A stretch of 7,135 bases of DNA from Actinomycetes bacterium. Lineage in GTDB: Bacteria > Actinomycetota > Acidimicrobiia > Acidimicrobiales > SZUA-35. Positions 4,092 through 7,135 of this stretch are shown one piece after another. The DNA is taken from NCBI GenBank assembly GCA_024227975.1, contig JAAETV010000186.1, positions 1 to 7,135 on the forward strand, in the 5' to 3' direction. Both the position numbers and the translations under genes were made by a program. The notes below the pieces were generated by a model. That model did no database searches, was not told the origin of the DNA, and saw only the letters and a list, made by a program, of their open reading frames with translations. Numbering within the stretch: the first letter of the stretch is position 1; the number at the start of each line of letters is the position of its first letter.

Positions 4092-6239
4092 GTGAACAAT
4101 CGAACGATACAGCTGAAGGGTTCACCGACGGGGCGTCTGCTGTATCTGGTGATCCTGGCTGTCGTCGTTGGCATGGTGGCCGGCGGAGCTGCGTACCTCC
4201 TGGTGCGGGGCATCGGGGTCATCACCGGCCTGGCCCTGCTCGGCGAGTGGTCATGGGGCGAGATCCCCCCTCTCAGCGATCTCGAACCATCACCCCGCCT
4301 CGTGATCGCAGCCGTCATCGGGGCGCTCATCGTTGCCACCATCGCTCGCTGGGAACCATTGATCCGGGGCCACGGAATCCCCGAAGCAATGGAGGCGGTG
4401 CTAAGACGTCAGAGCCGGATCAGGCCCCGAGCCGGGTTGGCCAAGCCGGTGTCGGCCGCCATCGCCATCGGCACCGGCGGGCCATTCGGCGCCGAAGGCC
4501 CCATCATCGTCACCGGTGGCGCCATCGGCTCCCTCATGGGTCAGATCATCAAGGTCACCCCAGGCGAACGCAAGATCCTGTTGGCGTCGGGGGCAGCCGC
4601 CGGTATGGCCGCCACCTTCGGCGCTCCCCTGGCTTCGGTCCTGCTGGCCATCGAGCTGCTTCTGTTCGAGCTGTCCATCCGCTCCCTGATCCCGCTCGTG
4701 GTGGCAGCTAGTGTTGCCGGCGGAATCCACGCCGCCATCTTCGGTGAAGGGCCACTGTTCTCGGCTCCTGATCACGACTATGCGGGACTGGGCGCCCTCC
4801 CCTTGTATGCCGTGCTCGGCATCGCCAGCGGTGGGATGGCCATCATCATCGCTCGTGGTCTGTTCGCCTCTGAACGACTCTTCCAACGATCCCCGATCCC
4901 CGTATTCTTCCAACCGGCAACCGGGGCAGTGGTGTTTGCCTCCATTGGCTTGTTCGTGCCGCGGGTGCTCGGAGTCGGCTATGACGTGATCGACGACGTG
5001 CTGGATGCCAAGCTCGGGCTCGGCACCTTGGCCGTGGTGGTGGTAGCCAAGTTGGTGGCATGGTGGGTCGCTCTCGGATCGGGTACCTCGGGCGGCACCC
5101 TGGCTCCCATCTTGTTGATCGGTGCCACCTTTGGTGGTCTGTTTGCCGCCGTCATTCTGGAGTTCTTCCCCGGAATCGGCATCTCTCAGGGTGCGTTCGC
5201 CGTAGTCGCCATGGCCGCCGTCTTTGGCGCCGCCACTCGGGCCCCGTTCACCGCCATCGTGTTCGTGTTCGAGCTGACCCGTGACTTCGAGGTCATCCTT
5301 CCCCTGATGCTGGCCTCGGTGTTGGCCGCCCTCGTCTACTCGGCCCTGTCAAGTGACAGCATCTACACCGAACGACTCTCTCGCCGTGGAATCCGGGTCG
5401 GGGGCGAACTGGTGGCAGACCCCTTGCGGACGACGGCGGTGTCGGACGTGATGAACCGGATGGTCGACACTGTCGAGCCGACGGACCCAACGGGCGAAGT
5501 CGCCGATCGGATTGCCCGAGGCGAGCGTGGCGCCTTCCCCCTGGTCGACGAATCCGGCCGTTGTATCGGGATCATCTCGCGCCGGGACCTCCTTGCCCAG
5601 AGCATCTCGCGGGACCAGCCCGTCGGTGAGCTGGCGTCGAGCGATGTCGTCGGGATCGCCCCCGACGCCAGCCTGCTGGAGGCCCTACAGACAATGGTCG
5701 ATGAGAACATCAACCACCTCCCCGTTCTCGACAACGATCTCCTCGTCGGTATCTGCACCCGGGCTGACATCGTCAGGGTCCGTAGCGACGAGCTGGCTTT
5801 GGAGCGATTGGAAGCAGGCTGGCTGGCCCCGGTCCTGCAGCGGCGAAACGCGGCCGAGCTCCGCTACCTGGTGGTTGGCTACCAGTCGCTCGGCAGCAGG
5901 GCGCTGATGACCGAGATCGAAGCCATGGTCGAGCAGCCCTCCCCGATCTCTTTCCATGTTGTGGTACCCCTGCCCCGGGGCGACGACCTGACGGAGGCCA
6001 GAGCAACGCTGGAAAACCAGCTCCACCTGATCGAACAGCTCGGTGTGTCGGCCAGTGGTGAGATCGGGGCCGACGACCCATTCGTTGCGATCGAGCAAAC
6101 CGTGGGCCGGGCTCCCGTCCACAGCATCATCTTGTCGACCCTGCCCCCCCGCCGGTCCCGCTGGCTCCATGGCGATCTCGTGACCAGGATCCGTCGCCGC
6201 ATCGAGGTCGACTGTGTCGTCGTCCACGACGATGAATAG
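4092..6239 (+). CDS. ClC-type chloride channel/antiporter with CBS pair and USP-like domain
   Basis: This 715-residue membrane protein starts at GTG. Residues about 15-425 form the ClC core: filter motif GHGIPE (93-98), GAEGP (133-137) with the gating glutamate E135, FGAPLASVLLAIE (176-188), SGGTLAP (333-339) and the filter tyrosine in SIYTE (Y425). A CBS pair follows, at about 445-503 (ending GIISRRDL) and 514-566 (NINHLPVLDNDLLVGICTRADI region); such pairs usually bind adenine nucleotides and regulate the pore. Residues about 585-713 form a third cytoplasmic domain with SIILSTLPPRRSRWL (678-692), which I recognise from actinobacterial universal-stress-like proteins. Relative to E. coli ClC, Ser107 is replaced by His94 and the internal proton glutamate E203 by Leu189. 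Function is probably anion transport across the inner membrane, with channel versus antiport mode unresolved. The gene diverges from the MFS gene and is followed 18 bases later by the LLM gene. Confidence 0.92.
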   Translation: MNNRTIQLKGSPTGRLLYLVILAVVVGMVAGGAAYLLVRGIGVITGLALLGEWSWGEIPPLSDLEPSPRLVIAAVIGALIVATIARWEPLIRGHGIPEAMEAVLRRQSRIRPRAGLAKPVSAAIAIGTGGPFGAEGPIIVTGGAIGSLMGQIIKVTPGERKILLASGAAAGMAATFGAPLASVLLAIELLLFELSIRSLIPLVVAASVAGGIHAAIFGEGPLFSAPDHDYAGLGALPLYAVLGIASGGMAIIIARGLFASERLFQRSPIPVFFQPATGAVVFASIGLFVPRVLGVGYDVIDDVLDAKLGLGTLAVVVVAKLVAWWVALGSGTSGGTLAPILLIGATFGGLFAAVILEFFPGIGISQGAFAVVAMAAVFGAATRAPFTAIVFVFELTRDFEVILPLMLASVLAALVYSALSSDSIYTERLSRRGIRVGGELVADPLRTTAVSDVMNRMVDTVEPTDPTGEVADRIARGERGAFPLVDESGRCIGIISRRDLLAQSISRDQPVGELASSDVVGIAPDASLLEALQTMVDENINHLPVLDNDLLVGICTRADIVRVRSDELALERLEAGWLAPVLQRRNAAELRYLVVGYQSLGSRALMTEIEAMVEQPSPISFHVVVPLPRGDDLTEARATLENQLHLIEQLGVSASGEIGADDPFVAIEQTVGRAPVHSIILSTLPPRRSRWLHGDLVTRIRRRIEVDCVVVHDDE

Positions 6240-6257
6240 TGACTGTTGGATTGGACT

Positions 6258-7135
6258 GTGACTGATATGCAGGTCGGAATCGGACTCTGGTGTCTCCAGT
6301 CGACGGCGACCGTTCCCCGCTCGTTCGGGGCCGCCTATTCAGAGCTGCTCGACGATGCCAGGCTCGCTGAACAGGTTGGGATCCACAGCCTCTGGTTGTC
6401 GGAACATCATGGCTATTACGACGGCTACTGCCCGGCCCTGCTCCCAGCGGCAGCCGCGGCCCTATCGGTGACCGAACGACTCCAGGTTGGCACTGGGGTC
6501 CTCCTCCTACCCCTCCATCGGCCAGAGCGGATACAGGCTGCGGCGGCCGAGCTCAGCCGTCGGTTCGACGATCGGTTCCACCTCGGCCTCGGGATGGGCT
6601 ACCGGCCTAGCGAGTTCGAAGCCAAGGGGATGGTCCTGGCCGACCGTGTGCCACGGATGACTACCGGGCTTGACCTATTGGCGACCCAACCCCGCTCCCC
6701 GGTATGGGTGGGGGTGACGAGCGAGGCGGCCGCCCGCCGGGCCGGGCGTAGGGGTCTCGGACTGTTCATCTCCGGCGCTTTCACCAAACCCGTTGTGGAC
6801 TCACTCGTCGCCGCTCACCGTGACGCCTGGACCGAGGCGGGAGAGCCAGGGGGCAAGCGACCACCTGTCGGCCTCCTCCGCAATCTCTGGCTAGCCGATT
6901 CCCCGGCCGAGCGCCGCCGCGCCCTGGACTGGGTGCGCTCCAGCTATGTGGTCTACGCCGGGCTCGGTTGGGGAGCCGACGACACCGGGGTCGACTTTGT
7001 CGAGCAGATCAATACCTCCATGGACGAGGTGGAAGCTTCGGCCACTGTCGGCACAGCCGACGAAGTGGCGGCCACCTTGAGCGAGTTCGACGTCGATCTG
7101 GTGGTATGCCGTATCGGCTACGACCAGCCTCCACG
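6258..7135 (+). CDS. LLM-class flavin/F420-dependent oxidoreductase, 3' end cut by window
   Basis: The frame opens at GTG 6258 (an ATG at 6267 is the alternative) and runs to the right edge without a stop, giving 292 codons. Evidence for a luciferase-like TIM barrel: QVGIGLW at the N-terminus; DDARLAEQVGIHSLWLSEHH (32-51), the classic family signature; LQVGTGVLLLPLHRPERI (75-92); LGLGMGYRPSEFEAKG (109-124); SPVWVGVTSEAAARRAGRRG (147-166); and a C-terminal VGTADEVAATL...VVCRIG stretch typical of the last strands. Such enzymes use FMN or F420 for oxidoreduction of diverse substrates; this one's substrate cannot be told. Two oddities: the usual S-G-G-R turn reads RRFDDR (101-106), and the stretch between the barrel middle and PVWVG is about 30 residues shorter than I expect. 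Probably only the last few dozen residues are missing. It follows the ClC gene after 18 bases, with only a weak GGA as ribosome site, so co-transcription is likely. Confidence 0.85.
   Translation, partial: MTDMQVGIGLWCLQSTATVPRSFGAAYSELLDDARLAEQVGIHSLWLSEHHGYYDGYCPALLPAAAAALSVTERLQVGTGVLLLPLHRPERIQAAAAELSRRFDDRFHLGLGMGYRPSEFEAKGMVLADRVPRMTTGLDLLATQPRSPVWVGVTSEAAARRAGRRGLGLFISGAFTKPVVDSLVAAHRDAWTEAGEPGGKRPPVGLLRNLWLADSPAERRRALDWVRSSYVVYAGLGWGADDTGVDFVEQINTSMDEVEASATVGTADEVAATLSEFDVDLVVCRIGYDQPP

Noticed and set aside
2986..4125. A 379-codon open frame on the minus strand
   Set aside because: It overlaps the MFS gene in another frame, is rich in Arg/Pro/Gly/His with no family motif, and extends across the divergent control region. 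It is an out-of-frame product of GC-rich coding DNA.
6599..6787. A 62-codon minus-strand open frame inside the LLM gene
   Set aside because: The plus-strand frame through the same bases encodes the conserved LLM motifs, so the antisense frame is fortuitous.

Overview
The window is GC-rich, with dense genes, short intergenic gaps and GTG as well as ATG starts. Its proteins include a flavin/F420-type luciferase-like oxidoreductase and a chloride channel ending in a universal-stress-like domain. Together these suggest a high-GC actinobacterium (Actinomycetota, perhaps Acidimicrobiia-like). This is inferred from protein flavour and base composition only; no rRNA or marker gene is present.

Layout. 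(1) 1-763, plus strand: the 3' part of a PhoX/DUF839-type beta-propeller gene whose start lies before the window. (2) 764-882: a convergent gap containing a strong GC-rich stem-loop (795-843). (3) 883-3935, minus strand: two genes, transcribed as an MFS transporter of the oxalate/monocarboxylate type (2619-3935) followed by a ThDP enzyme of the 2-hydroxyacyl-CoA lyase / oxalyl-CoA decarboxylase family (883-2538). (4) 3936-4091: a divergent control region with three inverted repeats. (5) 4092-6239, plus strand: a ClC anion channel/transporter fused to two CBS domains and a USP-like domain. (6) 6258 to the right edge, plus strand: a luciferase-like (LLM) oxidoreductase, nearly complete but cut by the window edge.

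How the genes may work together. The transporter and lyase look like a small catabolic unit: uptake of a carboxylate, and C-C cleavage of its 2-hydroxyacyl-CoA (or decarboxylation of oxalyl-CoA) to formyl-CoA. The CoA-activating enzyme and any formyl-CoA transferase are not in the window. Both genes are preceded by the same 10-base element, TAGCCTCGGC, which fits an actinobacterial -10 box. Its position predicts a leaderless transporter mRNA and a short leadered lyase mRNA. The ClC and LLM genes are 18 bases apart and probably co-transcribed, but no shared function is evident.

The points most worth checking are the unusual filter and proton-pathway residues of the ClC protein, the glycine replacing an active-site tyrosine in the lyase, the repeated promoter-like element, and the internally shortened LLM protein. 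I see no mobile element, CRISPR array, tRNA or rRNA, and no clear sign of a wholly new system.
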